A DNA stretch of 64,000 nucleotides from Legionella moravica DSM 19234 (lineage in GTDB: Bacteria; Pseudomonadota; Gammaproteobacteria; Legionellales; Legionellaceae). Shown here piece by piece: positions 19,345 to 28,725 of this stretch (position 1 is its first letter; each line of letters opens with the position of its first letter). The position numbers were made by a program, and so were the translations under genes. A model generated the notes under the pieces. It was not told where the DNA came from. It worked only from the letters and a program-made list of their open reading frames with translations, and searched no databases. Where the stretch lies: NCBI RefSeq assembly GCF_000423305.1, contig NZ_AUHS01000008.1, positions 154,347 to 218,346 of the forward strand. The letters run 5' to 3'.

Positions 19345-21525
19345 TTAAAAATGAGAACACTCATCAACAACCGTTAAATTAGCATAGGCCAAAACCAGCC
19401 ATTTTACCCCATGTTCGCTAAATTTAACCTGAACACGGGTGTGCGCACCACTTCCCTCAACTGCCAGCACAACACCTTGTCCAAATTTTGCATGCACAAC
19501 ATTTTGTCCCATCGGTATGGCTGAAGATTCAGGTGCTGAAGGAATTTGACTTCGAGAACTTGACACTGGACTATACCGTGCCTTGACACGAACCTGATCA
19601 AGCAGTTGCTCAGGTAATTCTCGTAAGAATCGTGACGGTCGATGATATTCCTCTCGCCCATATTGACGCCTTACTTCGGCATAGGACAAGATCAGCTTGC
19701 GCATGGCCCGGGTCATGCCAACATAACACAGCCGACGCTCTTCTTCGAGACGACCAGGCTCTTCAAGAGATTGCTTTCCAGGGAATACCCCTTCCTCCAG
19801 GCCAACCAAAAATACAACGGGAAATTCCAGGCCTTTAGCGGCATGCAAAGTCATTAAGTGAACATAGCGCTCATGTTCCTCAGCCTGCATCTCACCGGCT
19901 TCAAGTGAAGCATGGGCCAGGAATGCATTGACCAGGGGAAGTTCGTCTTCTTCGTCTTGTTCGTAACGGAATTGTTTGGCCGCGTTAATTAATTCCTGCA
20001 AGTTATCCAGACGTGACTCGGATTTATCTCCTTTAATTTTACTGAAGTGAGCGTAGAGCCCACTTTTTTGAATCACTTCAGAGAGCTGTTCATCCAGCTC
20101 CATAGCTACTGTCTTTATCTGCAATTGTTCGATAAGTTCTATAAAGCGCAGTAGTGATGAACCCGAACGCTGAGTCATTTCACCTGATTGCAACAGATTT
20201 TTCGCAGCACTCCATAAGGAGCACTGCTCTGTTTTTGCATGGGCTCGAAGATCTTCCAGTGTTTTTTCACCAATTCCGCGTGTAGGGAAATTAACAACCC
20301 GCTCAAATGCAGTGTCATCATTCGTATTCACCAACAAACGCAAATAAGCTAAAGTATCTTTGACCTCTGCCCTGTCAAAGAAACGAACCCCTCCATAAAT
20401 TCGATAGGCAATTCCGGCACGTAATAACGCTTCTTCTAACACTCGTGATTGGGCATTGGAGCGATACAGTATTGCAATTTCATCTGCACTGCCACCCTGA
20501 TTAATCTCCATCATAATCCGTTCTGCAACAAAACGCGCTTCTTCCAATTCATTAAAAGCACTGTAGACAATTATTTTTTCACCCGTGTTTCCTGCGGTCC
20601 ACAAATCTTTACCCATACGTGAGTTGTTATTGGTGATTAATGCATTGGCTGCTTCAAGAATAGTCGCTGTCGAACGATAGTTTTGCTCTAATCTGATGAT
20701 GTGGGTATCTTTAAAATCAGTAGAAAACTTTTGAATGTTCTCAACTTTTGCGCCACGCCAACCATAAATAGACTGATCATCATCCCCTACTGCCAATACC
20801 GGAGTATGTTCTCCAGCAAGTAAACGGATCCAGGCATACTGGATAGTGTTGGTATCCTGAAACTCATCAACCAGAATAGCCTGAAATCGCTGTCGATAAT
20901 GCGCCAGAATTTCCGGGTTGTCCCTCAACACTTCGTGGGTTCGTAATAATAGTTCGGCAAAATCAATGACACCGGCTGTTTGACAGGCTTGCTCATAAGC
21001 ACTATAAATCGCTACCAGTGTTTTTGTTGGCCCATAAGATAAAGCATTAACATGCGGAGGCCTGATGCCTTCATCTTTTCTGCCATTAATAAAGGATTGG
21101 GCTTGCTTTACCGGCCAGCGATCGGGATCCAGATTTAAAGACGCGATGACTCTTTTAATAACGCGAGCCTGATCTTCTGAGTCCAGAATATGGAACTGTT
21201 CGGGTAAACGTGCTTCCTTATAATGGCGACGCAGTAAACGGTGGCATAAACCATGAAATGTTCCAACCCAGAGTCCCATCACCGGAGTATTCAGCATACT
21301 GCTTAATCGTGAGCGCATTTCACCGGCGGCCTTATTGGTAAACGTTACAGCCAGGATTCCATGAGGTGAAAGTTGTTCTTTTTCGATTAACCAGGCAATT
21401 CGGCTGACTAATACTCGAGTTTTACCACTTCCGGCACCAGCCAGAACCAACATATTATTTAAAGGAGCGGTAACCGCTTCACATTGGCGTTCATTCAAGC
21501 CCTTAAGAAGTGCTGTCATGCTCAT
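19345..21525 (-). CDS. uvrD: DNA helicase II (UvrD)
   Basis: The 726-residue SF1 helicase has all motifs: Walker A AGAGSGKTRVL, motif II AILVDEFQDTN, motif III AVGDDDQSIYGWRGA, motif IV RLEQNYRST, motif V LMTLHAAKGLEFPVVF and motif VI EERRLCYVGMTRA. Length and the C-terminal Tudor-like end (VHAKFGQGVVLAVEG) fit UvrD rather than Rep. It unwinds DNA 3' to 5' in nucleotide-excision and mismatch repair. It lies alone, 208 bp upstream of dsbA2. Confidence 0.95.
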   Translation of the reverse strand: MSMTALLKGLNERQCEAVTAPLNNMLVLAGAGSGKTRVLVSRIAWLIEKEQLSPHGILAVTFTNKAAGEMRSRLSSMLNTPVMGLWVGTFHGLCHRLLRRHYKEARLPEQFHILDSEDQARVIKRVIASLNLDPDRWPVKQAQSFINGRKDEGIRPPHVNALSYGPTKTLVAIYSAYEQACQTAGVIDFAELLLRTHEVLRDNPEILAHYRQRFQAILVDEFQDTNTIQYAWIRLLAGEHTPVLAVGDDDQSIYGWRGAKVENIQKFSTDFKDTHIIRLEQNYRSTATILEAANALITNNNSRMGKDLWTAGNTGEKIIVYSAFNELEEARFVAERIMMEINQGGSADEIAILYRSNAQSRVLEEALLRAGIAYRIYGGVRFFDRAEVKDTLAYLRLLVNTNDDTAFERVVNFPTRGIGEKTLEDLRAHAKTEQCSLWSAAKNLLQSGEMTQRSGSSLLRFIELIEQLQIKTVAMELDEQLSEVIQKSGLYAHFSKIKGDKSESRLDNLQELINAAKQFRYEQDEEDELPLVNAFLAHASLEAGEMQAEEHERYVHLMTLHAAKGLEFPVVFLVGLEEGVFPGKQSLEEPGRLEEERRLCYVGMTRAMRKLILSYAEVRRQYGREEYHRPSRFLRELPEQLLDQVRVKARYSPVSSSRSQIPSAPESSAIPMGQNVVHAKFGQGVVLAVEGSGAHTRVQVKFSEHGVKWLVLAYANLTVVDECSHF

Positions 21526-21720
21526 AAATAGATTCCAATCGAACAGAGATGGAGCATTATCTTCAATTTAACTCATAAAGACAAAGGGATTATTCAAGTC
21601 TCTGGTATAAAATTCAGATAACGCTGGTATTGCTTTAAACCTATACAGAGCGCAAAATATTGTGATTTCTGTATTGCAGTTAATTAAAGTATACTATACA
21701 AAAAATTATAAAGGACTAAT

Positions 21721-22680
21721 ATGCATTCCCTCTATCCAGCAATTAAACCTTATGCCCAACATGAAGTCAAAGCAAGCAAACCCCATATACTATATGTTGA
21801 AGAAACTGGGAATCCAGAAGGAATTCCAGTCATTGTACTGCATCCTGGACCTGGTGCGGAAGCAGATCCCCATCTAAGACGATTTTTTGATCCCCAACGT
21901 TACAGAATCATCCTCTTTGATCAACGCGGTTGTGGACGTTCTACTCCTCATCTTGAAATTAAAGACAATACAACATCCTTACTGCTTGATGATATTGATG
22001 CAATCCGAGATTTCCTGGGCTTATCCGAGTTTGTACTGTTCGGTGGTGGCTGGGGCTCATTATTAGGGTTACTCTATGCTCAAAAATTTCCCCAACAAGT
22101 TAAAGCGTTGCTGTTGCATCAAATCTTTTTAGGCAGACAAAACGACATTGACTGGTTCTATAAACAGGGTGCCAGCTTAGTGTACCCTGATTATTGGCAA
22201 GAATTTATCAGTTTGGTTCCAGAGAACAAGCGCCACAATATTCCCCAATTTTATGCAGATTGCCTGCAAGGATCTAACGATCTCATTCGAATGAGTGCTG
22301 CAAAAAACTGGGCGCTTTGGCAAGCACGATGCAGTAGTTTGCAACCCCATCTTTATGTCATCGATCAATACAGCGATCCTCATTTTGCTCTTGCACTTGC
22401 GACACTGGAATCCCATTTCATCAATAATCGTTATTTTATTGAAGAAAACCAGGTTATGGATCAGGTGCATAAAATAAGGCATATACCAACCTATATCGTC
22501 CACGGTCGATTTGATCTGGTCAGCCCATTAGCCGGAGCGTGGGAACTTCATCAGGCAATACCTGCATCAAATCTTAGAATTGTACGCGATGCCGGGCACT
22601 CCGACAGAGAATCGGGAATAATTGATGCAATAATTTACGCGACTAAAGAGATTTCAAAACAAGGATTAGATGCATGTTAA
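21721..22680 (+). CDS. Proline iminopeptidase homologue lacking the catalytic serine
   Basis: The 319-residue alpha/beta hydrolase aligns well with Pip: YVEETGNPEGIPVIVLHPGPG, IILFDQRGCGRSTPH, VHGRFDLVSP and RDAGHS. However, the nucleophile elbow, normally GGSWGS, reads GGGWGS, with Gly110 (codon GGC, 22048-22050) in the serine position. The oxyanion motif HGGPG reads HPGPG (residues 41-45). The Asp and His of the triad appear present. The frame is intact and overlaps dtd by 7 nt, so the gene looks maintained, but proline iminopeptidase activity is doubtful. AGC to GGC is a single-base change, so a sequencing error is possible for the first difference only. Confidence 0.85.
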   Translation: MHSLYPAIKPYAQHEVKASKPHILYVEETGNPEGIPVIVLHPGPGAEADPHLRRFFDPQRYRIILFDQRGCGRSTPHLEIKDNTTSLLLDDIDAIRDFLGLSEFVLFGGGWGSLLGLLYAQKFPQQVKALLLHQIFLGRQNDIDWFYKQGASLVYPDYWQEFISLVPENKRHNIPQFYADCLQGSNDLIRMSAAKNWALWQARCSSLQPHLYVIDQYSDPHFALALATLESHFINNRYFIEENQVMDQVHKIRHIPTYIVHGRFDLVSPLAGAWELHQAIPASNLRIVRDAGHSDRESGIIDAIIYATKEISKQGLDAC

Positions 22681-23111
22681 CTGTGATTCAGCGTGTTACT
22701 GAAGCGCGGGTTGACATTAATGACACTCCGGTAGGGTCGATTAATCAAGGCTTAATGATCCTGTGTGGATTTGAGCCTGATGATACAGAGCAACGGTTGG
22801 CTCGAATGATCGATAAGTGCATCAACTACCGTATTTTTGATGATGGTCAAGGCAAAATGAATTTAAGCCTGAAGGAAATTGATGGCGGTCTTTTGCTCGT
22901 ACCGCAATTTACTTTAATGGCGGATACTCAAAAAGGCCTCCGGCCTAGTTTTTCAAAAGCAGCGCCGCCTGAACTTGGACGACAACTCTTCGATAAATTA
23001 TTAAGCATGGCACATCAAGCACATCCCAAAACACAATGCGGAAGTTTCGGAGCCAACATGCAAGTCCATTTGTGTAACGATGGGCCAGTTACTTTTTTGA
23101 TGCAATTTTAA
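22674..23111 (+). CDS. dtd: D-aminoacyl-tRNA deacylase (DTD)
   Basis: The 145-residue protein is the usual length and carries LTVIQRVTEARV at the start, the second conserved motif LLVPQFTLMADTQKGLRPSF and the cross-subunit Gly-cisPro motif NDGPVTF at the end. It removes D-amino acids wrongly attached to tRNA. One variation is seen: the usual SQFTL motif reads PQFTL here. Its ATG lies within the stop region of the preceding hydrolase gene, so translation is coupled. Confidence 0.93.
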   Translation: MLTVIQRVTEARVDINDTPVGSINQGLMILCGFEPDDTEQRLARMIDKCINYRIFDDGQGKMNLSLKEIDGGLLLVPQFTLMADTQKGLRPSFSKAAPPELGRQLFDKLLSMAHQAHPKTQCGSFGANMQVHLCNDGPVTFLMQF

Positions 23112-23264
23112 ATCTCAACAGGATAATTTATCTTTGAAACTCAAATGGATTATCCTGAGCTACCCCTCTTTAATTTACAGCAAATTTCTTATTGTAAGAG
23201 CTGTTTGCAAGAAGCATAAACTGGTGTAACATCATTCTAAGTATCTAAAAAATTAGAATAAATT

Positions 23265-24017
23265 ATGCGTTTAATTGTAACATTTGCAACTATGGTAAGT
23301 TCTTTAGTGTTAACAGGATGTGCTCATAAAGGGACTAATCCCATAGACCCATATGAACCATTTAATCGCAAAGTTCATAACTTTAATATGGCTTTTGATG
23401 CAACCATGTTAAAGCCGCCTACACGACTCTATGTTGCGGTTGTTCCCACCGTAGTGCGCAAAGGCGTTAATAATGCATTTAATAACCTCGATATGCTGCC
23501 CACCATCGCTAACGATATTTTGCAAGCTAAAGGAAAATGGGCAATAAGAGACTCCTGGCGTTTTGCCATTAACTCGACCATTGGAGTTGCTGGTATTTTC
23601 GATGTAGCGAATAAATTTGGTCTTCCTCCTCACTATAATGACTTAGGGCTTACTTTTGCCAAATGGGGTGATAAAAAATCCCCCTATATTGTCATCCCCT
23701 TTATAGGACCAAGTACCATTAGAGATGGTTCGGGCTGGCTGTTCCAATTTGCCCTTTGGAGCCCCTACGTTTACATGAAAAATGATGCTCTCGCCTTTGG
23801 TCTAATCGGTTTAAGATATGTTGATTTACGCTCACAACTCTTTGAAACTGAACGGCTGATGAATGAGGCATTAGATCAATATTCGTTTATTCGTGATGCC
23901 TATTTACAGCATAGAAGTTATCTTATAACCGGAGCGGAGCAAGATAATGGTTCACTCTATGCTCAAGACGTCCAGGCAGATCAATCAGCTGCAGCTAACG
24001 ATTATGTTGATGAATAA
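23265..24017 (+). CDS. mlaA: Outer-membrane lipoprotein MlaA (VacJ)
   Basis: The 250-residue protein has a lipoprotein signal ending LVLTGCAHKG, then the VacJ core: DPYEPFNRKVHNFNMAFD, NAFNNLDMLPTIANDILQ, RFAINSTIGVAGIFDVA and DLGLTFAKWG. In the Mla system MlaA removes phospholipids from the outer leaflet of the outer membrane. No other mla gene lies nearby. A short acidic C-terminal tail ends the protein. Confidence 0.93.
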   Translation: MRLIVTFATMVSSLVLTGCAHKGTNPIDPYEPFNRKVHNFNMAFDATMLKPPTRLYVAVVPTVVRKGVNNAFNNLDMLPTIANDILQAKGKWAIRDSWRFAINSTIGVAGIFDVANKFGLPPHYNDLGLTFAKWGDKKSPYIVIPFIGPSTIRDGSGWLFQFALWSPYVYMKNDALAFGLIGLRYVDLRSQLFETERLMNEALDQYSFIRDAYLQHRSYLITGAEQDNGSLYAQDVQADQSAAANDYVDE

Positions 24018-24052
24018 TTTACTAAATGGGTCATAATACCGTATGATTGCAT

Positions 24053-24079
24053 GATTCCCCGCCTTTTCGCGGAGGAATC
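24053..24079. terminator. Hairpin between convergent mlaA and gshB
   Basis: GATTCC and CCGC pair with GCGG and GGAATC around CTTTTC, with one bulged A (10 pairs). It lies 36 bp after the mlaA stop. No T-run follows, so its role as terminator is only likely. Confidence 0.45.
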
Positions 24080-24262
24080 GTAGCATCAATTTAGTCAGCT
24101 TGTAGTCTTTAACCAATAATTAGTTCGAATCAATGTATTGCCGCGCCAAGCCCCACCCTAAGCTTAAAAAAGTGAAGAACGTTCAGGCAAAAAGCCTAGG
24201 AAGTAAGGCTAAATAAATCAAATATCAACAGCCCCTAGCAACAATTCCCTCGGTTCCAGCTT

Positions 24263-25213
24263 TTATTGCTGGCGAATCTTTTCAAGGCCGCGAAGAAAAT
24301 CACCCGCTATATCCAATCCTGTTTCTTCTGAAATTTCTCTTAAACAGGTAGGACTGGTCACATTAATTTCAGTCAAATAATCACCGATCACATCAATACC
24401 AACAAAGTACAATCCTTTATCTTTTAGCACAGGGCCAATTTGTTCACATATCCATCGATCTCTTGCTGTAATGGGAACAACTTCTCCCCTGGCTCCGGCT
24501 GCCAAATTACCTCGTAACTCCCCTTGTGCAGGAATTCGCGCCAAGGCGTAGGGTACTGGCTCACCATGAATCACAAGAATTCGTTTGTCTCCTGTAACAG
24601 CAATTTCAGGGATATAGCGTTGTGCCATAATGCACTTGGTTTCACCTTTAGTTAATACTTCAAGAATAACCGATAGATTTCTTCCCTGCTCATCCACATG
24701 AAAGACTGAACTTCCCCCCATGCCTTCCAATGGTTTGAAAATTACATTTTTATGCTCGCGCCAAAAGGCTTTTAATCGCTTGATGTCTCTGGATACCAAG
24801 GTAAGAGGACAACACTGAGGAAAATTCAAAGTAAAAAACTTTTCATTAGCATCACGTAAACTTTGAGGCTTGTTTGCCACCAAAACGCCATCTCGCTCGG
24901 CAAGCTCCAAAGCATAAGTAGTATAAATGTACTCAATATCAAAGGGAGGATCTTTGCGCATGAGTATCATATCAAAATCACTCAATGGTTTTTCCCCCAG
25001 ATCGTTTACTTCAGCCCATTCAGAACTGTGTAAATCACCAATACTGATCTCATGAACTCGCGCATAGGAATGACCCGAACTACAAAACAAATCTTCTTGA
25101 GTAAAATAAACACAGGACCAACCCATAGCTTTAGCGCTGGATATCATTGCAACAGTAGTGTCTTTATAGGGTTTCAAACGATGTAATGGATCCATTAAAA
25201 CTGCGACTTTCAT
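24263..25213 (-). CDS. gshB: Glutathione synthetase
   Basis: The 316-residue ATP-grasp enzyme starts with the GshB pattern KVAVLMDPLHRLKPYKDTT, has LMRKDPPFDIEYIYTTY, the ATP-binding FKPLEGMGGSSVF, and LTEINVTSPTCLREI near the end. It joins glycine to gamma-glutamylcysteine. It follows gshA with a 1-nt overlap (TAATG), so the two steps of glutathione synthesis are coupled. Confidence 0.96.
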   Translation of the reverse strand: MKVAVLMDPLHRLKPYKDTTVAMISSAKAMGWSCVYFTQEDLFCSSGHSYARVHEISIGDLHSSEWAEVNDLGEKPLSDFDMILMRKDPPFDIEYIYTTYALELAERDGVLVANKPQSLRDANEKFFTLNFPQCCPLTLVSRDIKRLKAFWREHKNVIFKPLEGMGGSSVFHVDEQGRNLSVILEVLTKGETKCIMAQRYIPEIAVTGDKRILVIHGEPVPYALARIPAQGELRGNLAAGARGEVVPITARDRWICEQIGPVLKDKGLYFVGIDVIGDYLTEINVTSPTCLREISEETGLDIAGDFLRGLEKIRQQ

Positions 25214-26508
25214 TATTCACCTCCGATAGCCCTGATTTCTCGGGCAGCGGCCAAAGCTGCCAAACGAGCAATCACTCCATAAACATAAAAGCGATTAGGA
25301 CAATCCACCACTTCCAATTCATCACAGGGCATATTGCACGCTTGAGCAAAAGCCAATGGTTCGAAATGCATTCCTGGCGCATTCAAATTTTCATCAATTC
25401 CTCTCCCCTGATGAACTCTGTAGAATCCGCCAACAACAAATTGACCAATCATATAGACAACAGGCTCAGCTACTGCTCCATTCGGCATGGTTTCAAAGGT
25501 GTAGACCCCTTCCTGAATAATCACTCTCTCAACCTTTCGACTTCCTTTGCTACTGGACATTTTGGTACGTTGTTTTCTATTTAACTGTCTGATTTCATTG
25601 GCATCGTGAACCATCATAACACTCATGCCATAAGTTCCATTATCTGCCTTAACGACAACAAACGGCTTTTCTGCAATTCCATAAACAGCATACTTATCCG
25701 CTATCAAACCAAGAATTTTTTCGACCTCTTGAGCTAATTGCTCAATTCCTTCCTGCGCCATAAAGTCGACTCCATCAATGGCACTGAAATAGGGATTGAT
25801 CAACCAGGAATCAATATCTACCAATTCCGCGAATTCCTTGGCTACTTCATCAAAAAATTGAAAATGGCTTGATTTCAAACGGGATGCCCAACCCAATTTA
25901 GCGGTGGGTCTTATTCGTTGCTCCAATCCGACCAGTAGCTCAGGAACACCTGAAGACAAATCATTATTTAACAATAAGAAACATGGATTAAAGTCATCTA
26001 GCCCTACTCGGTTATCTTGTCGTCGCAACGGCTCAATGAGTAAACTCTCACCATTTTCAAGTAATACTTCCGTGGGATTTGTTATTTCGGGATCCAGACT
26101 TCCAATACGAACTATAAATCCTGCTTTTGTGAAGATAGTACGAAGTACATTTAAACTTTGTAAATAAAATTTATTACGAGTGTGGCTCTCCGGTAAAATC
26201 AGAATTTTAGTACAATCCGGAATATACTCAATTAACACCGATTGAGCAGCCTGGACGCATAGAGGAAGAAAGTCTGGATTCAGATTATTAAATCCAGCCG
26301 GGAATAAATTAGTATCTACTGGTGCCAGTTTAAATCCCGCATGCCGCAAGTCTACAGATGATGTTAAAGGGGCAGGAGTTTCCTTCCATTTTTGCCTGAA
26401 CCAGGCTTCGATTGGAGCAACATGATTTAACAGAATTTTTTCTACATGAAATAAAGGTCCCGAGTGAGCAGTAGTCAGATGAGGTACCGGTATGTCATTA
26501 GCGTTCAT
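25213..26508 (-). CDS. gshA: Glutamate-cysteine ligase, PF08886 GshA type
   Basis: The 431-residue protein matches the GshA family typical of Neisseria, Xylella-like and Legionella-type proteobacteria, which is unrelated in sequence to the E. coli enzyme. Seen motifs are SSVDLRHAGFKLAPVDTNLFPAGFNNL, FVVVKADNGTYGMSVMMV and IQEGVYTFE. It makes gamma-glutamylcysteine from glutamate and cysteine. The coupled gshB gene supports the function strongly. Confidence 0.93.
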   Translation of the reverse strand: MNANDIPVPHLTTAHSGPLFHVEKILLNHVAPIEAWFRQKWKETPAPLTSSVDLRHAGFKLAPVDTNLFPAGFNNLNPDFLPLCVQAAQSVLIEYIPDCTKILILPESHTRNKFYLQSLNVLRTIFTKAGFIVRIGSLDPEITNPTEVLLENGESLLIEPLRRQDNRVGLDDFNPCFLLLNNDLSSGVPELLVGLEQRIRPTAKLGWASRLKSSHFQFFDEVAKEFAELVDIDSWLINPYFSAIDGVDFMAQEGIEQLAQEVEKILGLIADKYAVYGIAEKPFVVVKADNGTYGMSVMMVHDANEIRQLNRKQRTKMSSSKGSRKVERVIIQEGVYTFETMPNGAVAEPVVYMIGQFVVGGFYRVHQGRGIDENLNAPGMHFEPLAFAQACNMPCDELEVVDCPNRFYVYGVIARLAALAAAREIRAIGGE

Positions 26509-26873
26509 GCGTGTTCTCTAAATGTGGGAATGACCTGATGTTACCCTATGTTCATGATAAAATAAAAGATAAAGTCATCTATTCAACACACCAACTCCTG
26601 GCTCAATTCCCCTAATTATAGTCCAATAATCAGAGAGGGTTAACCGATTCGAAAATGCCGCAAGGTCACATTAGGGTTAGTCAAAACGCCCTATCACGAA
26701 CCAGCTATTTTATATCCCACTTAGCCTTTAGCCATCTGGGTTAAGGAGAAATTATACGCACACTGTCACTATCTGGCCTAAACAAAAAACACATAAAAAT
26801 CCTGAGGATTGATTCATTTAGCACTTGAGTGTCATAATTCAAGTTTTCACATTATTGATGAACATACCCGTTT
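26509..26873. other. 365-bp intergenic region between divergent gshA and the EamA gene
   Basis: No gene is supported here. It must contain the two divergent promoters. A short inverted repeat, CTTGA and TCAAG, lies at about 26825-26844, just before the transporter gene. No riboswitch or known operator was recognised. Confidence 0.5.
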
Positions 26874-27770
26874 ATGGATAAATTAAAAACCTTAAAATCA
26901 CTCCTCCTTCTCATCGTTTTAGGTTTTATCTGGGGCTCGGGATATTCGTTAGCTAAATTTGCCATGACGAATGGAGTATCTCCTCTTGGGTATGCATTCT
27001 GGCAATCATTAGGTCCCGCTGTATTGTTAACCTGCATTTGCCTTGCCACGCAAAAAGCTAATCTGTTTCACCGCTCATACTACCCCTATTTTTTAATGTG
27101 TGGATTAATAGGAATAACCATTCCAAATACCAATATGTATTTCATAGCCAGTCATATCCCTGCAGGATTATTGGCAGTACTTGTGAATACAGTACCGCTT
27201 CTTGTATATCCATTGGCCCTTCTGACAGGCCAGGAGAAATTGGATGGATGGCGTTTGTTTGCTTTATTACTTGGCATGACAGGAATACTCTTTATCATAG
27301 GTATTAATACCACGGGTTTGTATTCAGGTTGGACATTATTAGCCCTGTTAAGTCCACTAGGATTTGCTGTTTGCTCTATATACATCGGTATAAAACAACC
27401 CAAAGGAATAAACGCTCTGCAAGCGGCAAGTGGCATGCTCCTGGCGGCCTCGCTTCTGCTAATCCCTCTTGTGGTATCCCAAGGATCATTTTATCCTCTT
27501 TCTGGGCCATTTACTTTTGTAAAACAAATTATCGTTCTGGAAATTATCTTATCCAGCCTGGGTTACTTACTTTTTTTCACGCTTATTCGTTTAGCTGGCC
27601 CTGTATTTTATAGCCTGACAGGCGGCGTCGTTGCCTTGACTGGCTTATTTTGGGGTTATCTCATTTTTGGAGAAACGCCTTCCCCTATGCAAAGTGTGGC
27701 CGTTGTTTTAGTCATTTCTGCCATTTTTCTGTTATCATGGAGGCAATCAATACATATGAAAGGAACCTGA
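26874..27770 (+). CDS. EamA/DMT-family transporter
   Basis: The 298-residue protein has about ten hydrophobic segments in two similar halves, the EamA (RhaT/DMT) pattern, starting LLLIVLGFIWGSGYSLAKFAM and ending with GLFWGYLIFGETPSPMQSVAVVLVISAIFLL. It probably exports a small metabolite across the inner membrane; the substrate cannot be told. Three nt separate it from the next gene, so it probably heads a small operon with a membrane protein and a rhodanese. Confidence 0.88.
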   Translation: MDKLKTLKSLLLLIVLGFIWGSGYSLAKFAMTNGVSPLGYAFWQSLGPAVLLTCICLATQKANLFHRSYYPYFLMCGLIGITIPNTNMYFIASHIPAGLLAVLVNTVPLLVYPLALLTGQEKLDGWRLFALLLGMTGILFIIGINTTGLYSGWTLLALLSPLGFAVCSIYIGIKQPKGINALQAASGMLLAASLLLIPLVVSQGSFYPLSGPFTFVKQIIVLEIILSSLGYLLFFTLIRLAGPVFYSLTGGVVALTGLFWGYLIFGETPSPMQSVAVVLVISAIFLLSWRQSIHMKGT

Positions 27771-27773
27771 TTT

Positions 27774-28055
27774 ATGATTGCTGAACTGGCAAAACAATTC
27801 AGTACCCAACTTGAAACCTTTTTTTATCTGATTGCTTTAATCAATGGAATGTTACATATTACTTTTGCAGGTGCCGTAGCACGAGATGCTGGTAATTTAT
27901 ACCGACTAGGACAAAAACCGGTTTTAGTATCTGCACCAACCTGGGCATTCGCTACTTTAATAGGTGGAGTGTTGACTGCGACAATTTACTGGCTGCTTCA
28001 TCATTCAACATTAACCAGACCGTCAATGAGAGAAATTCGTTATGACAAAGCATGA
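27774..28055 (+). CDS. Small two-helix membrane protein of unknown function
   Basis: The 93-residue protein has hydrophobic segments at about residues 16-36 (FFYLIALINGMLHITFAGAV) and 56-76 (TWAFATLIGGVLTATIYWLL), with a short polar loop containing ARDAGNLYRLGQKP. I do not recognise a family. It is wedged between the transporter (3-nt gap) and the rhodanese gene (14-nt overlap), so it is almost surely expressed with both. Confidence 0.75.
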   Translation: MIAELAKQFSTQLETFFYLIALINGMLHITFAGAVARDAGNLYRLGQKPVLVSAPTWAFATLIGGVLTATIYWLLHHSTLTRPSMREIRYDKA

Positions 28056-28377
28056 TATTAAAACTATAGATGTTCATGAGTTAAAAAATAGAATGGATGC
28101 TCATCCAGATTTATGCTTAATTGATGTACGTGAGATTGATGAATGGCGTGATATGCGAATCCCTGGAGCGCTTCACATTCCCAAAGATGAAATCTCTGTA
28201 AAAATAAACGATTCAATAACAGATAAATCAAAACCGGTTTATTTGCATTGCCGAGGCGGCGTTCGATCGTTATATGCGGCTCAAAGTCTTATGGATATAG
28301 GCTATCAGGATGTTTATTCAGTAGATGGCGGAATCATGGAGTGGGCAATGTTTGGTTATCCCGTTGAGCAGGAGTAG
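28042..28377 (+). CDS. Single-domain rhodanese-like protein
   Basis: The 111-residue protein is one rhodanese domain: LIDVREIDEWRDMRIPGALHIP, then the active loop HCRGGVRS with the catalytic Cys70, and YSVDGGIMEWAMFGYPVEQ. Rhodaneses carry sulfur as a cysteine persulfide; the physiological acceptor is not evident. Its ATG lies 14 nt inside the upstream membrane-protein gene. Confidence 0.9.
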   Translation: MTKHDIKTIDVHELKNRMDAHPDLCLIDVREIDEWRDMRIPGALHIPKDEISVKINDSITDKSKPVYLHCRGGVRSLYAAQSLMDIGYQDVYSVDGGIMEWAMFGYPVEQE

Positions 28378-28521
28378 TTATGCTCCAGCAGCATGAGTGA
28401 ACAAAGAGAGCCCATTATTCTTTCTTGTAATCTCATACTCCTGCTGGTTCAAGGCTGATTCGACTTATACAGTATACAAACAGGGGCCGGTAGTTACACT
28501 CTTTTAAAAAAAGCACATGAA

Positions 28522-28725
28522 TTAGGGCGTGTTTACAATTCATCTCCGCAGACTACGTGCCTCGATTTGTTCGCGGTAGAGAATAGGAGTTGTAGCCTGT
28601 TTGCTCGCAAACAGGATCATGATTTTTCGAGCTTCAAAATCGAAGCTTATAGTTGGTGCATCAAATCCTGGTTGCGAGCAACCAGGATACTTAACTGAGA
28701 CATAGTTGATTGTAAACAGCCCTAA
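28522..28725. mobile_element. 204-bp MITE-like element with terminal inverted repeats
   Basis: The left end TTAGGGCGTGTTTACAAT (28522-28539) and the right end ATTGTAAACAGCCCTAA (28709-28725) are inverted repeats differing by one base insertion. Inside are three stem-loops: CCTGTTTGCTCGCAAACAGG (28596-28615), AGCTTC/GAAGCT (28630-28647) and CCTGGTTGCGAGCAACCAGG (28667-28686), then GAGACATAGTTGAT. No transposase frame is present, so it would be non-autonomous. A flanking TA is compatible with an IS630/Tc1-like source. The right repeat overlaps the stop codon of the next gene. Confidence 0.65.
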
